NCBI GenBank assembly: GCA_903919105.1
Contig: CAIXGT010000217.1
Coordinates: 1 to 8,050 of the forward strand
Length of the DNA stretch: 8,050 bases
Direction: 5' to 3'
Origin: an uncultured Spartobacteria bacterium
GTDB taxonomy: Bacteria > Verrucomicrobiota > Verrucomicrobiae > Chthoniobacterales > UBA6821
Position numbers and translations under genes: made by a program. The notes under the pieces are model-generated. The model saw nothing but the letters and a program-made list of their open reading frames with translations. It was not told the DNA's origin and did no database searches. Positions 7,712-8,050 of this stretch are shown piece by piece; position 1 is the first letter of the stretch, and every line of letters begins with the position of its first letter.

Positions 7712-8050
7712 ATGGCTTTAGTCGGCCGGAAACTTCTTGCCAAAGAGACCGCATGGAAGGCAGTTTCCTTCATGGCAGCGACACGCAATCCTGACGAGAT
7801 TTTCTACCGGGGGGCTGACTCCTTTTTTAACGCCCATGCAGATATCGGGCTTACTTTCGATGACGTCACGCTGGCGACCCTTTATTCGGATATTCTGCCG
7901 AGCCAGACACAGCTCGATTCCCGGCTTACCGAGGCACTGCATCTGAATATTCCTGTCGTCTCAGCCGACATGGACACAGTCACAGAATCTCGCCTCGCAA
8001 TCGCCATGGCGCTGAACGGCGGTCTCGGACTCATTCATTACAATATGCCC
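7712..8050 (+). CDS. guaB: IMP dehydrogenase, N-terminal part (runs off window)
   Basis: GuaB oxidises IMP to XMP with NAD+, the committed step to guanine nucleotides. The first 113 codons are present and the gene continues beyond the right edge. The family pattern is clear: [20 protein letters not shown] (46-65), then [20 protein letters not shown] (78-97) and [12 protein letters not shown] (102-113). The catalytic Cys loop and CBS domains are outside the window. The first in-frame ATG (7712) follows a stop at 7703-7705 and gives 45 residues before GLTFDD, longer than the usual short N-terminus. ATG 7772 (residue 21) has GGAAGG at 7755-7760 and would leave 25 residues, so it is a serious alternative start. 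The gap to leuB is 17 bp (AAGGAG at 7694-7699), suggesting cotranscription. Confidence 0.9.
   Translation, partial: MALVGRKLLAKETAWKAVSFMAATRNPDEIFYRGADSFFNAHADIGLTFDDVTLATLYSDILPSQTQLDSRLTEALHLNIPVVSADMDTVTESRLAIAMALNGGLGLIHYNMP

Overview
The window reads as an ordinary chromosomal segment of a moderately GC-rich, Gram-negative-type bacterium. The lipoprotein-type periplasmic binding protein fits a two-membrane cell. A DUF2934 protein, a 4-TM 'holin superfamily IV' membrane protein, an unlinked trpF, and an IMP dehydrogenase with the local sequence SADMDTVTE and GLIHYNM together suggest Verrucomicrobiota or a relative. That taxonomic call is an inference from remembered family resemblance, not a search result.

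Layout. (1) Positions 1-154 are a non-coding leader with a strong imperfect stem-loop (74-108). (2) Positions 155-4734 hold a complete high-affinity branched-chain amino acid type ABC importer in the order livK-livH-livM-livG-livF. The last four genes are joined by ATGA stop/start overlaps, so the cassette is almost certainly one transcription unit. (3) A small convergent minus-strand gene (4763-5110) encodes a basic, Lys/Ser/Thr-rich protein with a C-terminal DUF2934-like domain; a short palindrome sits between it and livF. (4) Divergent from it, 5208-5624 encodes a 138-residue four-helix membrane protein of the Phage_holin_4_2/YvlD type. (5) An intergenic inverted array of GTTRAA-type octamers (5639-5729) precedes trpF (5737-6402). 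(6) A second, unrelated imperfect palindromic element (about 6419-6562) lies between trpF and leuB (6588-7694). (7) guaB (IMP dehydrogenase) starts 17 bp after leuB and runs off the right edge.

How the genes work together. LivK captures an amino acid or related solute in the periplasm, LivH/LivM form the channel and LivG/LivF hydrolyse ATP. TrpF (tryptophan), LeuB (leucine) and GuaB (guanine nucleotides) are housekeeping biosynthetic enzymes from separate pathways that happen to be adjacent. No gap without a gene exceeds 200 bp. I see no tRNA, rRNA, CRISPR, transposase, integrase or defence genes.

I do not see a clear undescribed protein system here. The parts least explained by known families are the two intergenic palindromic/repeat elements flanking trpF, the stem-loop in front of livK, and the basic-tailed DUF2934 protein.
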